From JBBIPA01 sp963820495 (lineage in GTDB: Bacteria > Chloroflexota > Dehalococcoidia > GIF9 > UBA5629), in the NCBI GenBank assembly GCA_963820495.1, contig CAWGAF010000001.1, positions 744,001 through 808,000 of the forward strand: DNA of 64,000 nt, given 5' to 3'. The notes beneath the pieces were generated by a model. It did no database searches, was not told the DNA's origin, and saw nothing but the letters and a program-made list of their open reading frames with translations. The stretch's first letter is position 1. The number at the start of each line of letters is the position of its first letter. The position numbers were made by a program, and so were the translations under genes. Shown in pieces: positions 47,805 through 57,493 of the stretch.

Positions 47805-50493
47805 TAGACTTCTCTCCAGGGACTTGGTCAGGTTCAGACACCGGTAAAATCAGCCTGATGATAGTACCACCACCCGGACGATTCTCGGCAGCAATATGGC
47901 CGCCATGAGCCTCGACGATGCCTTTGCAGATAGAGAGCCCCAACCCTGTACCTCCCACATTATCAGGATGCTGGATGCGGTAGAATTTATCGAAAATATG
48001 TAACAAGTCCTGCGGTGGAATACCGACGCCACGGTCTGCCACCTCCATATGCACCTCATGATCAACTTTCCGCCCCTTAATTTCAATAGGTGAGTCGACT
48101 GGTGAGTACTTGAGGGCATTATCCAGAACATTAACCAATGTCTGTACAATAAGGCTAAAATCCACAGATACAAAAGGCAGCTCCATTGGTATGTCTATCT
48201 TAATCGGGCGGGTGCTGGCACGGCTACGCAGCTGTTCCAGAGCTGCACCAACCAAGTCCTGTACATCAGAAGGCTGTTTGGATATTCTTATAGCCCCAGC
48301 CTCAACTCTTGATACATCAAATAGATTGGTTATCAAGTGATTCAGACGCTCTGCTTCCTCCCGGGCTACCTGTATCAAATTTCTCCTGGCAGCATCATCC
48401 AGACGCATTTCTTCTTCCTGAAGACTGCTTAATACACCAATGACGGATACTAACGGAGTGCGTAAGTCGTGCGAAACTGAATTGAGAAGGGCAGTCTGTA
48501 GTTTCTCTGTATCGCGCAAGACTTGCGCATTATGTGCCTCTTCGCTGAGGAGGATACTCTCAATGGCTACTGCGACAAGGTCGGCGTAAGCCTCTAGAAG
48601 TCGTTCTTGCTCTATTGTTAACTCCTCACTGGCATCAATTGCCGATATAGCTATTACCCCCACTGCCCCCCTGGCAGTAACCAGTGGTAAGTACCGTGCC
48701 TTAGCATTGGGGAGAGTATCTGTTCCATGTCCGACTATCCTCCGATGCTGAAAAGACCAGATGGCTGCGGCGAATTCATTTTCATCAATATTGACGTTTG
48801 GACCATCCGCATATGGCTTGAGTGTTTCTTTGTTTTGAGGATCAGGTAAGAAAACTATCGTATCATGCCCGAATGTTTCCTTTGCTCTCTTTATAATGGC
48901 CTGGATGTAAGACTCGAGGTCATTAGAGATAGCTAGGTCTCGGCCCAGGGCATAAAGCGCAGCTGTTTGGCGCTCGCGACGCCTAGCTGACTCGGTTTGC
49001 TGACGAACCCGTAATGCCAGATAGCTGATTAAAACACCGACCACAAGTAATGCCAGAAAAGTGAAAATATATTGTGTGTCACCTACGGCAAAAGTCAGAA
49101 ATGGTGGAATATGGAAGAAGTCAAATGCCAGTATGCCCAGAACGGAGACCAGAATAGATGGACCTAGTCCCCAAAAATAAGCCGCGATAACGACGCATAG
49201 CAAATATATCATTGCTATAGTGGTAGGAGCAAAAAATTCATGTATCAATTGACCTAGTAATGTAGCCAATACTACTAATCCCAGACCCTGTAGATAACCC
49301 CGCCAGTTGCCCAGAAATGTTCTGCTTGGTCTCTCTTCTCGTTTCACAGGCTCTCCACCACCACTAACCATGTACACATCAATATGCCCACTCTGGCGGA
49401 TGATTTGGCCCACAACTGACCCAGACAGTCTCTGGATACGGTTCCTTTTTTGTTTGGCAACGACTATCTTAGTGATGTTGTTGGCTTTTGCATATTCCAT
49501 GACCGCTGCGATGACCGAGTCTCCCTGAATGGTCACAGCCTTAGCACCCAGACGCTGCGCCAGTCGCAACGAATCCATTATACGGTCTTGCTGGGCGGGC
49601 GTTAGTCGAGCACTGCCAGGCGTCTCAACGTAGACAGCAGACCACTCGGCACCCAACTCATAAGCCAGTCTACGAGCACTACGTACCAGACGAGAGCCTG
49701 AAGAACTGGGATCTATAAACAGCAGAAGACGTTCGCCGGATAACCACGGGTCACGTATAGCATGAGTCTTCATATAAGCTAATGTCTGCTTGTCTACATG
49801 TTTGGAGGCAGTACGCATGGTCAATTCGCGCAGCGCTATAAGATTACCCCTGCGGAAGAATTCTTCAGTCGCAGGTGCTATTTGCTCAGGGATATAGACT
49901 TTGCCTTCCTTGAGTCGCTTCAGCAACTCGTCAGGAGGTAGGTCAACCAGTTCGATTTCTGTGGCGCTATCAACAAAGCTATCGGGTATTGTCTCGCGTA
50001 CCCAGACACCTGTAATTTGCGCTACCACATTGCGCCCACTCTCTATATGCTGGATATTGAGCGTAGTATAGACATCAATTCCAGCCTCCAGCAGTTCTTC
50101 TACATCTTGATAGCGCTTGGGGTGACGTGAGCCCGGCGCGTTCTCGTGGGCAAGTTCGTCTACCAGTGCCAGTTGTGGACGACGCATTAGCACCGCATCA
50201 ATGTCCATCTCGGATAGTTTAATACCGCGGTATTCCACTTGCCTGCGTGGAATAACTTCAAGGCCTTCCAGAAGAGCCTCTGTTTCAACTCGGCTATGTG
50301 TCTCTATGTAAGCAGCGACAACGTCTGTGTCCTTCTTCCGCTGGCGAGCCGCCTCAAGCATGGTATAGGTCTTTCCGACGCCGGGAGCGTAGCCGAGAAA
50401 AATTTTTAGCTTACCACGCCTTCTTTGCTCTTCCTCAGCTTTAACCCGTGCTAGCAATTCATCAGGATTAGGTCGAGAATAACCTTGCACCAT
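47797..50493 (-). CDS. kdpD: KdpD sensor histidine kinase
   Basis: This 898-residue membrane kinase has all KdpD parts. The N-terminal KdpD domain with Walker A is GYAPGVGKTYTMLEAA. A universal-stress-type domain (about residues 245-370) follows, then four membrane helices (about 395-500, DUF4118), a GAF-like region and the kinase core. The autophosphorylated His is about residue 675 in SHDLRTPL, and the ATP-binding lobe includes VADRGVGIPPQD and GTGLGLSICKGIVEAHGG. It senses K+ limitation and phosphorylates KdpE. It lies 48 bases downstream of kdpC on the same strand, so structural and regulatory genes probably form one operon. Confidence 0.95.
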   Translation of the reverse strand: MVQGYSRPNPDELLARVKAEEEQRRRGKLKIFLGYAPGVGKTYTMLEAARQRKKDTDVVAAYIETHSRVETEALLEGLEVIPRRQVEYRGIKLSEMDIDAVLMRRPQLALVDELAHENAPGSRHPKRYQDVEELLEAGIDVYTTLNIQHIESGRNVVAQITGVWVRETIPDSFVDSATEIELVDLPPDELLKRLKEGKVYIPEQIAPATEEFFRRGNLIALRELTMRTASKHVDKQTLAYMKTHAIRDPWLSGERLLLFIDPSSSGSRLVRSARRLAYELGAEWSAVYVETPGSARLTPAQQDRIMDSLRLAQRLGAKAVTIQGDSVIAAVMEYAKANNITKIVVAKQKRNRIQRLSGSVVGQIIRQSGHIDVYMVSGGGEPVKREERPSRTFLGNWRGYLQGLGLVVLATLLGQLIHEFFAPTTIAMIYLLCVVIAAYFWGLGPSILVSVLGILAFDFFHIPPFLTFAVGDTQYIFTFLALLVVGVLISYLALRVRQQTESARRRERQTAALYALGRDLAISNDLESYIQAIIKRAKETFGHDTIVFLPDPQNKETLKPYADGPNVNIDENEFAAAIWSFQHRRIVGHGTDTLPNAKARYLPLVTARGAVGVIAISAIDASEELTIEQERLLEAYADLVAVAIESILLSEEAHNAQVLRDTEKLQTALLNSVSHDLRTPLVSVIGVLSSLQEEEMRLDDAARRNLIQVAREEAERLNHLITNLFDVSRVEAGAIRISKQPSDVQDLVGAALEQLRSRASTRPIKIDIPMELPFVSVDFSLIVQTLVNVLDNALKYSPVDSPIEIKGRKVDHEVHMEVADRGVGIPPQDLLHIFDKFYRIQHPDNVGGTGLGLSICKGIVEAHGGHIAAENRPGGGTIIRLILPVSEPDQVPGEKSNV

Positions 50494-50541
50494 GCAATTT
50501 ATGTCTCCAAATCACATTTTATATTTTGTTTGTGTTCAAGT

Positions 50542-51114
50542 CTATTTTATTGTATCAAGTGCCAGATTGAGCTTCAACACATTCACTCTTGGCTCTCCCA
50601 AGATGCCGAACTGACGGCCTTCCCTAAAACGATTCACCAGTGCATAGACTTGCTCTTTGCTTAAGCCTCGGTACCGGGCGACACGAGGGACTTGATATTC
50701 TGCCGAGGCAATACTTATATGTGGGTCAAGGCCACTGGCTGAATGTGTTACCAAATCCAGAGGAACTGGTTCATTGTTGTCCGGGTCTACTGCCTTTAAG
50801 GCACTTATTCGCGCTTGAACCGCATCCCGAAGTACCGGGTTCGTTGGACCATAGTTTGAGCCTGAAGATGAGTTAGCGTTATACGGGAACGGTGCCGTAG
50901 CCGAGAGCCTGCCCCAGAAATATTTCGGGTTACTGAATTGCTGCCCTATGAGTTCTGAACCAAGGCTCTTTCCATTTTCTTCAATCAAGCTCCCACTAGC
51001 CTGGTGATGAAAGAAGACTTGGGCAATACCTGTTACCACCAGTGGATAAATTATCCCGGTGACTACGGTAAACAGACCAAAAAATATCAAGGCATAACGA
51101 AGTTGACGTCGCAT
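50542..51114 (-). CDS. kdpC: KdpC subunit of potassium-transporting ATPase
   Basis: This 190-residue subunit has one N-terminal membrane helix (about residues 8-30) and a periplasmic domain with the family segments GSxLIG-like SLGSELIGQQFSNPKYFWGRLSA and NYGPTNP. The C-terminal region contains DLVTHSASGLDPHIS and YQVPRVARYRGLS. It helps KdpA and KdpB assemble and bind K+. The ATG at 51114 is chosen because GGAAGG precedes it; a GTG 12 bases upstream lacks a ribosome site. Confidence 0.95.
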   Translation of the reverse strand: MRRQLRYALIFFGLFTVVTGIIYPLVVTGIAQVFFHHQASGSLIEENGKSLGSELIGQQFSNPKYFWGRLSATAPFPYNANSSSGSNYGPTNPVLRDAVQARISALKAVDPDNNEPVPLDLVTHSASGLDPHISIASAEYQVPRVARYRGLSKEQVYALVNRFREGRQFGILGEPRVNVLKLNLALDTIK

Positions 51115-51137
51115 GGAACCTTCCACTGTTTAACCAA

Positions 51138-53255
51138 TTAGGCTAACCCCAAAGCTACCAAAAACATGTCAATTAATTTGATGCCCACAAATGGCGCAAT
51201 TAAGCCGCCCACTCCATAAATTAACAGGTTGTCACGCAGGAGTCTTCCTGCCCCGACCGGGCGGTATGGTACACCGCGCAAGGCTAGAGGGACAAGCATC
51301 ATGATAATCAACGCATTAAATATTACTGCCGATATAACCGCGCTTTCTGGCGTAGCTAAATGCATGAAATTCAATGCCTGCAAGGCAGGATAGGTTGTGG
51401 CAAAAGCCGCCGGGATGATGGCAAAATATTTGGAAACATCATTGGCAATACTGAACGTAGTCAGAGCTCCACGTGTCATTAGCAGCTGCTTGCCAATCTC
51501 TACAATTTCAATGAGTTTGGTAGGATTGCTGTCAAGGTCAATCATATTAGCCGCTTCCCTGGCTGCCTGTGTTCCGGTGTTCATAGCTACAGCCACGTCA
51601 GCCTGTGCCAACGCTGGGGCATCGTTAGTGCCATCGCCAGTCATGGCTACCAGTCGTCCACCAGCCTGATTCTCACGTATCAACTTAAGCTTGGCCTCAG
51701 GAGTAGCCTGAGCTAGAAAGTCGTCTACTCCTGCTTCAGCGGCAATCCCTGTTGCCGTAAGTGGGTTGTCACCAGTAATCATTATTGTCTTGATGCCCAT
51801 TTTCCGCATCTTTATGAAGCGTTCTTTAATACCTCCCTTGACTATATCCTTGAGATGGATGATACCCAGTACTTCGCCATTTCGGGTAACTACCAGCGGT
51901 GTGCCACCGCCTCGAGAAATGTTGTCCACTGTTGTTTTTAAATCCGCCGGTACTTCCTTTCCCTGTTTCTGAATATAAGATACAATAGCATCGGCTGCAC
52001 CCTTGCGGATGCTTAGCTTGTCCGTGTCCACACCACTCATACGTGTCTGTGCTGAAAAAGGGATAAAGCGCATGTCTCGCGGTTTTTCGCCACCTGCACT
52101 TCTCCCCAAACCATACTTTTCCTTAGCCAATACTACGATGCTGCGACCCTCGGGAGTCTCATCAGCCAAAGAAGCCAGTTGCGCTGCTTCTGCCAGTTCA
52201 TGCTGGCTCACCCTGCCAATAGGGACAAACTCCGTTGCCTGGCGATTCCCCAGAGTAATAGTGCCCGTCTTGTCCAGTAGCAGTACATCTACATCTCCAG
52301 CCGCCTCTACGGCGCGGCCCGACAAGGCGATAACATTGCGCCGGATAAGTCGGTCCATACCGGCGATACCGATAGCCGGCAATAGCCCGCCAATAGTGGT
52401 TGGAATAAGACAGACCAGCAACGCCACCAGCACAGTGATAGTAATCGGTGTGCCTTGCTCATTAACCTGAACACTGTACAGTGAATAAGGCAACAACGTG
52501 ATGCAAACAACAAGAAAGATAATGGTAAATGCCGCTAGCAGGATATTAAGAGCAATTTCATTAGGCGTCTTCTGGCGCTTGGCGCCTTCCACGAGGCTAA
52601 TCATACGGTCCAGGAATCCTTCACCAGGACTGGCAGTTACCCGTACCACCAACCAGTCTGATAGAACACGCGTCCCACCTGTGACAGCGCTTCGATCTCC
52701 TCCTGATTCGCGGATGACAGGTGCACTCTCGCCGGTGACAGCGCTCTCATCTACGGAGGCGATACCCTCAATCACTTCACCATCACTCGGAATGATATCT
52801 CCAGCCTCTACCAGAAAAACATCGTTCTGTCGCATGGTACTGGAAGGTATCAACTCATATTCAGCCCCGTATTTGGGATGCCTTAGCCTTTTGGCTTGAG
52901 TCTCCCGGCGTGTCCGACGCAACGCGGCCGCCTGGGCTTTGCCCCGACCCTCGGCCAATGCCTCAGAGAAGTTAGCAAATAGTACAGTAAGCCATAGCCA
53001 CAGAGCTATGACGCCAATAAAACTGGCGCGAGCCTCACCCCAGCCGGAAAGCGCCTGCACCCATAAGACAGTGGTAAGTATGCTGCCCACTTCCACTACG
53101 AACATCACAGGATTACGTACCATCCAGCGAGGGTTTAGTTTGAGGAAAGCATCAATAATAGCACGGCGATATATCTGCTGGCCGAAACGCGGCTGTTTCC
53201 TCACACCTTCGGTCAACTTCGGTCTATCACTTGCTATTTGCGAGTCTTGCATCAA
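51138..53255 (-). CDS. kdpB: KdpB ATPase subunit
   Basis: This 705-residue P-type ATPase energises K+ uptake through KdpA. It has the phosphorylated Asp (about residue 328) in LLLDKTGTITLG, the TGES actuator motif in SAVTGESAPVI, MITGDNPLTA, and the hinge MTGDGTNDAPALAQADVAVAM. Membrane helices number seven, as expected. The start is either TTG at 53255 or the next codon ATG at 53252. It follows kdpA by 5 bases. Confidence 0.97.
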   Translation of the reverse strand: MMQDSQIASDRPKLTEGVRKQPRFGQQIYRRAIIDAFLKLNPRWMVRNPVMFVVEVGSILTTVLWVQALSGWGEARASFIGVIALWLWLTVLFANFSEALAEGRGKAQAAALRRTRRETQAKRLRHPKYGAEYELIPSSTMRQNDVFLVEAGDIIPSDGEVIEGIASVDESAVTGESAPVIRESGGDRSAVTGGTRVLSDWLVVRVTASPGEGFLDRMISLVEGAKRQKTPNEIALNILLAAFTIIFLVVCITLLPYSLYSVQVNEQGTPITITVLVALLVCLIPTTIGGLLPAIGIAGMDRLIRRNVIALSGRAVEAAGDVDVLLLDKTGTITLGNRQATEFVPIGRVSQHELAEAAQLASLADETPEGRSIVVLAKEKYGLGRSAGGEKPRDMRFIPFSAQTRMSGVDTDKLSIRKGAADAIVSYIQKQGKEVPADLKTTVDNISRGGGTPLVVTRNGEVLGIIHLKDIVKGGIKERFIKMRKMGIKTIMITGDNPLTATGIAAEAGVDDFLAQATPEAKLKLIRENQAGGRLVAMTGDGTNDAPALAQADVAVAMNTGTQAAREAANMIDLDSNPTKLIEIVEIGKQLLMTRGALTTFSIANDVSKYFAIIPAAFATTYPALQALNFMHLATPESAVISAVIFNALIIMMLVPLALRGVPYRPVGAGRLLRDNLLIYGVGGLIAPFVGIKLIDMFLVALGLA

Positions 53256-53260
53256 TGCTA

Positions 53261-55000
53261 TTACCTTATCATCAACTGTTCAACAAAAGGTCCCAGGGAC
53301 AGGGCCGGGAAGAAACTGAGTGCCCCGACAATAACAACCACTGCAATAAGCCAAAAGATGAAGAGCGGAGTATGCGTGGGCAATGTGCCAGAGGTAATGG
53401 GCACCTTCTTCTTACGCACTAAGGAACCAGCTATGGCTAATGCCGGCACCGCCAGCCAGTAGCGGCCAAAGAGCATGGCAAGACCGAGCGCGATATTGTA
53501 AAAAGGCGTGTTAGCCCCCAGACCAGCGAAGGCACTACCGTTATTGTTACCCGCCGAAGAGAAAGCGTAGAGTACCTCACTGAAACCGTGCGCACCGGGG
53601 TTAAATACTGCCGTTCTACCCGCAGGCACGACCACGGCAATTGCCGTACCGAATAGCACAAGCAGCACCGGGATAAGTACCATCAGTGAAGCCATCTTCA
53701 TTTCGTAGACTTCAATCTTCTTGCCCAGGTATTCAGGGGTACGCCCAATCATCAGCCCAGCAACAAATACCGCAATTATCACGAAAGCCAGCATACCATA
53801 TAAACCGGAGCCGACTCCACCATAAACTACTTCTCCGAGTTGCATAAGCCACATGGGCACCAGTCCACCAAGTGGTGTGAACGAATCATGCATGGCATTC
53901 ACTGAGCCGTTTGAGGCAGAAGTTGTGGCAGTAGCCCAAAGTGCTGAGTTGGCGATACCGAAGCGTACCTCCTTGCCCTCCATATTGCCACCCGGCTGCA
54001 AGTTGCTTTGTGTTTGGTCGATACCAAGTCCAGCTACCGCTGGATTACCGCTCTGTTCTGCCCACACAGCTACGGATAACATCGCCACAAAGATGATTGT
54101 CATCGCGGCTAGAATGACCCAGCCTTGGCGCGTATTCCCAACCATTTTGCCAAATGTATAGCATAGCGCTGCCGGGATTAGCAGAATCGCCAGCATTTCT
54201 AAAAAATTGGAGAGAGGAGTGGGGTTTTCAAAGGGATGCGACGAGTTCACATTGAAAAAGCCACCGCCATTCGTCCCCAATTGCTTGATGGCAATTTGGG
54301 AAGCGGCCGGGCCAACCGCTATCATCTGCTGACTGACGGTCTGTTCGCTAACATCCTGTGTTGGCTGCAGAAGCGGCACTTGCTGGGCGCCGCTAAATGT
54401 TTGTACCACGCCTTGCGAAACCAAAACTAGCGCTAGAATTAATGATAGCGGTAGCAGGATGTAAAGTACGCTTCGGGTCATGTCCACCCAGAAATTACCT
54501 ATTGTTATGGCAGAGTGCCGGATGAAGCCACGTATCAGAGCAATCAGTATTGCCATGCCTGTAGCCGCGGAGAGAAAGTTCTGGACATTCAGGGCAACCA
54601 TCTGGGTCAAGTAGCTCATGGTGGTCTCCCCGCTGTAGCTCTGCCAGTTGGTATTGGTAGCAAAGCTTACCGCCGTATTGAAAGCCAGGTCAGGTTGAAC
54701 CGCTCCCAGGTTTTGTGGATTGAGCGGCAGCACAGACTGGAAACGTTGCAGAGCATACAGTAGAAGCAAGCCGGCAAAGTTGAAGAGTAGCATAGTAACA
54801 GCATAGGTCTTCCAGTCCATCTCTTCATCAGCACGCATACCCACAATGCGGTAGATTAGACGCTCAATAGGTCTAACTACAGGAGTAAGAAATGTACGTT
54901 CGCCCTGATAGACGTGTGCCATATACAATCCCAGCGGCTTGACCAGCAATAAAAGGATAAGCAAATACAGCCCGATTTGAAGCCAATCGAAGATTGTCAT
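53261..55000 (-). CDS. kdpA: KdpA potassium-channel-like subunit
   Basis: This 579-residue membrane protein forms the K+ path. It has selectivity-filter-like loops of four repeats, such as TNTNWQSYSGE, LGTNGGGFFNVNSSHPFENPT, TTSASNGSVNAMHDSFTP and SSAGNNNGSAFAGL. The ATG at 55000 is favoured over a GTG 9 bases upstream because it overlaps the kdpF stop as ATGA and has GGAG 8 bases before it. Confidence 0.96.
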   Translation of the reverse strand: MTIFDWLQIGLYLLILLLLVKPLGLYMAHVYQGERTFLTPVVRPIERLIYRIVGMRADEEMDWKTYAVTMLLFNFAGLLLLYALQRFQSVLPLNPQNLGAVQPDLAFNTAVSFATNTNWQSYSGETTMSYLTQMVALNVQNFLSAATGMAILIALIRGFIRHSAITIGNFWVDMTRSVLYILLPLSLILALVLVSQGVVQTFSGAQQVPLLQPTQDVSEQTVSQQMIAVGPAASQIAIKQLGTNGGGFFNVNSSHPFENPTPLSNFLEMLAILLIPAALCYTFGKMVGNTRQGWVILAAMTIIFVAMLSVAVWAEQSGNPAVAGLGIDQTQSNLQPGGNMEGKEVRFGIANSALWATATTSASNGSVNAMHDSFTPLGGLVPMWLMQLGEVVYGGVGSGLYGMLAFVIIAVFVAGLMIGRTPEYLGKKIEVYEMKMASLMVLIPVLLVLFGTAIAVVVPAGRTAVFNPGAHGFSEVLYAFSSAGNNNGSAFAGLGANTPFYNIALGLAMLFGRYWLAVPALAIAGSLVRKKKVPITSGTLPTHTPLFIFWLIAVVVIVGALSFFPALSLGPFVEQLMIR

Positions 55001-55089
55001 TTGAACCACTCCGGTTTCAGAAGCGCTAAAATCAGGTACACCAGCAAACAGAGAGAGATTATGCCCGAAATAACATATAGAATACTCAT
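54997..55089 (-). CDS. kdpF: KdpF small membrane subunit
   Basis: This 30-residue gene encodes MSILYVISGIISLCLLVYLI and ends LLKPEWF plus Lys. One membrane helix and the closing ALLKPEWF match KdpF, which stabilises the Kdp complex. Its stop TGA overlaps the kdpA start. It was read directly from the minus strand. Confidence 0.93.
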   Translation of the reverse strand: MSILYVISGIISLCLLVYLILALLKPEWFK

Positions 55090-55093
55090 ATTA

Positions 55094-55186
55094 TTATGGT
55101 CTATTCAGGCGCTGGCAGATGAATACTAATCCCAGGGTCATGAGGAAGAATACCATGACAATCAATAGAAAAATCAGGTCGTTCAC
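55094..55186 (-). CDS. Small membrane peptide upstream of kdpF
   Basis: A 30-residue frame starting GTG encodes MNDLIFLLIVMVFFLMTLGL and ends FICQRLNRP. It is one membrane helix followed by a Cys and basic residues. It ends 4 bases before kdpF. Similar one-helix peptides ending in C-E/Q-R-L are known to me upstream of kdpF in other bacteria, so it is probably a real first gene of the operon. The ribosome site is weak. Confidence 0.65.
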   Translation of the reverse strand: MNDLIFLLIVMVFFLMTLGLVFICQRLNRP

Positions 55187-55488
55187 TGCTCTCTATTCTA
55201 GCAAAACGTGGGTCAAATAGGTGTCAAGAAAGGCATATAACTAATCAAGAAATTATCAAGAATTGGGTTTCCCAATACCGATTAGGTAACGAAAATAGCG
55301 GCTGATTTGAGGTCACTATACTTGCGAATGAAAACCGAAAAAACTGAGCATTTAGAGATGACTTGAGGCTAATTTGTTGTTTAATTAATAGTTTATTAAT
55401 ATTTTAGTTGTAAACTTTAATTATAATATTTCGTTATATCACATAGGAGTTATGGAGCTTATGATCCTTAGTGAAGAGGATGGCACTT

Positions 55489-55791
55489 ATGCAGAGGATG
55501 TATTTCTGTCCTAATTGTAGGGCACCAGTTGCTTACAGTCACAGGTTTTGTAGCAACTGCGGTGTTAGGTTAGAATGGCTAATACAACAAATGACGCCTA
55601 AGTCATCGTCTCATGATCAATCACTGGTGGGGGGAGAGCAGAACCAATACCAGAAGTGTAATACGGATGGTAATCGTGATGCTGTTACACAGCAGAAGAA
55701 TCAACCAATCGGTAATACTACGACACCAATACGTACTGAGATACTTAAGCTACTAACTGAATTACTAGATAAGCAGATTAAGTATAACTAA
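55489..55791 (+). CDS. Zinc-ribbon protein with disordered linker
   Basis: This protein of about 100 residues opens with a double zinc ribbon half-pair: YFCPNCRAPVAYSHRFCSNCGVRLEW. A polar, Gln/Asn/Ser-rich linker follows, and a short C-terminal helix (RTEILKLLTELLDKQIKY). I choose the ATG at 55489 since GAGG lies 9 bases before it; a GTG at 55471 would add six residues. Function is unknown. It diverges from the kdp operon. Confidence 0.65.
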   Translation: MQRMYFCPNCRAPVAYSHRFCSNCGVRLEWLIQQMTPKSSSHDQSLVGGEQNQYQKCNTDGNRDAVTQQKNQPIGNTTTPIRTEILKLLTELLDKQIKYN

Positions 55792-55874
55792 GATGCATTA
55801 CACATTCCGCCCGATTGTTCACTTAAAGCGAACCATACTCGACACAAATTCACTTTAATAGCCAATGTAGGCTA

Positions 55875-56825
55875 CTAGAACTCAACCTTTTTCTGGGCAA
55901 AGAAACGCTCAATGCCACGCTCTATCTTCTGCCTGACCGGCATGAGTATGGCTATAACCACGGCTATGGAGATAATATGAATGAATATGGATTGCCCGCC
56001 GAAGAATTCTCCGACATATGTAGCCAGCATGTGCTCGGAGAGGCTGAAGATAAAAATAACTAGCGCCAGCAGTATCGAGTATATGGTGGTCTTTTTGATG
56101 ATAACGGTGATGTCAAACAGGCGCTCTTTTATGATGGCTATCCCGATTAAGGCCCCGAAAGCGGCGCTGACCAGTCCACGGACTGGAGATGCTAGCAGAG
56201 TAGTTTCGAAATTGGTGGGGAGGAGGGATACGGTCAGAAAACTAAGGGAGATTACCAGGAAGCTGATAAAGATGTACTGCATGTGGTGCCGGGCTAGAGG
56301 TGATGTTTCCCGCCGGCGGGCGCGAAACAGTAACCAGCATGCCGACCAGATAAAAGCGAGAGAGATGACAAGGAAGATTGAGAAAAAAATAAGGTGTTTA
56401 GCCTCGGCGTGGAACTCCAAATAGTTACCCCAGTCGGCGTGGGTTATTGTAAATGGCGAAATCCCTTTAACCGCGGTAAAGCTGTTAAAAATAACGATAA
56501 TTGTCGTATAAACCCAGACGAAAATTGTCGACTTTTTCCTCGACTGGTTGAGATAACGGCAAGTAAAGTGGTAGATACAGGGGACATTTAACATTCCAGT
56601 TGCTTGGCCTACAAAAAAATAGATAGGCAGCTCATCAGGGTGGCTGTTTCTAATATGATACAGAAAAAAACAAAGTTGCCCTATAGCATTAAGGGCAAGG
56701 ACGGCGGCAAAAAGGTAGTGATATTTCTGCCTCCCCCGTGACAGGACCAGAAACAGCACCGCGCCGTTAATGAGAAAGGCGAGGCATTCCAATATGGCGG
56801 AAGCCATAAGATAATTAGACTGCAT
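55875..56825 (-). CDS. Membrane sensor domain lacking a kinase
   Basis: This 316-residue protein is almost entirely membrane helices (about eight or nine). It resembles the N-terminal 7TM sensor region of a class of histidine kinases. It ends with the linker VRQKIERGIERFFAQKKVEF, which in such kinases leads to GAF, HisKA and ATPase domains. Here the frame stops, and no kinase sequence follows in the 80 bases before the next gene. It may be a truncated kinase or a stand-alone membrane protein. No ligand can be inferred. Confidence 0.7.
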   Translation of the reverse strand: MQSNYLMASAILECLAFLINGAVLFLVLSRGRQKYHYLFAAVLALNAIGQLCFFLYHIRNSHPDELPIYFFVGQATGMLNVPCIYHFTCRYLNQSRKKSTIFVWVYTTIIVIFNSFTAVKGISPFTITHADWGNYLEFHAEAKHLIFFSIFLVISLAFIWSACWLLFRARRRETSPLARHHMQYIFISFLVISLSFLTVSLLPTNFETTLLASPVRGLVSAAFGALIGIAIIKERLFDITVIIKKTTIYSILLALVIFIFSLSEHMLATYVGEFFGGQSIFIHIISIAVVIAILMPVRQKIERGIERFFAQKKVEF

Positions 56826-57079
56826 ACTGTAGCTATGTTAAGTCCTAAGGAACTCGTTGTCAACCCTACCCATGCAACATACCGATTTACTTCTGCAAGT
56901 TGATAGAGAGGTTCAATGTCCAGCATGCATATTGTACTAAACGCTAGGAAGTACAACGCATTTAGCATTCGTATTTCAGACATCTAAGATAAAAAATTAA
57001 CTTTGTTTGATCTTTGTTCTAAAATTAGAGGATGTGAACTCCAGGTGAGTGCCAAACATTATTGGAGGGTGTTTCAAGA

Positions 57080-57370
57080 ATGATAGAACTTAGAGTGTGC
57101 GAAATCAGAGGCAAATGTCCTGTTTACAAAGTAGGGAATAAAATGACTATTAGCGGTGCAGAGATTCTTATGGATAGAACCAATGCTATCTGTATCCATG
57201 CATTATCAACTTTACTACACTATATCGTGGCTATAGATGAAGGCGCTGATCCGATCAAGCTAGGTTTATCAAAGAACAAAGAGCATGCTTATATGCAGTG
57301 CGTTGATCCTGGTGAGCCTTACACCGAAGGCGGGACAGTAATCTTCGATTGCCACTGTCTAGAGGATTGA
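57080..57370 (+). CDS. TIGR04076 family protein
   Basis: This 96-residue protein begins MIELRVCEIRGKCPVYKVG. It has the family features: conserved Cys in RGKCPVYKVGNKM, the central NAICIHALSTLLHYIVAI, and the C-terminal MQCVDPGEPYTEGGTVIFDCH. Members are small Cys-containing proteins found in anaerobes, often beside redox enzymes, with unknown role. I use the ATG at 57080, which has GGAGG 11 bases before it; a TTG at 57062 would overlap that site. Confidence 0.82.
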   Translation: MIELRVCEIRGKCPVYKVGNKMTISGAEILMDRTNAICIHALSTLLHYIVAIDEGADPIKLGLSKNKEHAYMQCVDPGEPYTEGGTVIFDCHCLED

Positions 57371-57493
57371 TCAGCTCAGCTAGATGGAGCACGAAACTTT
57401 ATACGGGCTGTCCATCGAAGTAATAATTTGAGTTGTGATCTTGCCCTAATAACTTATGGAAACCTGCACTCAGATGTTATATGATGAGCAACA

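Noticed and set aside
55195..55241. TTGACA and TAGAAT as a kdp promoter on the minus strand
   Set aside because: The spacing is about 21 bases, too long for a standard promoter. The true promoter may need KdpE.
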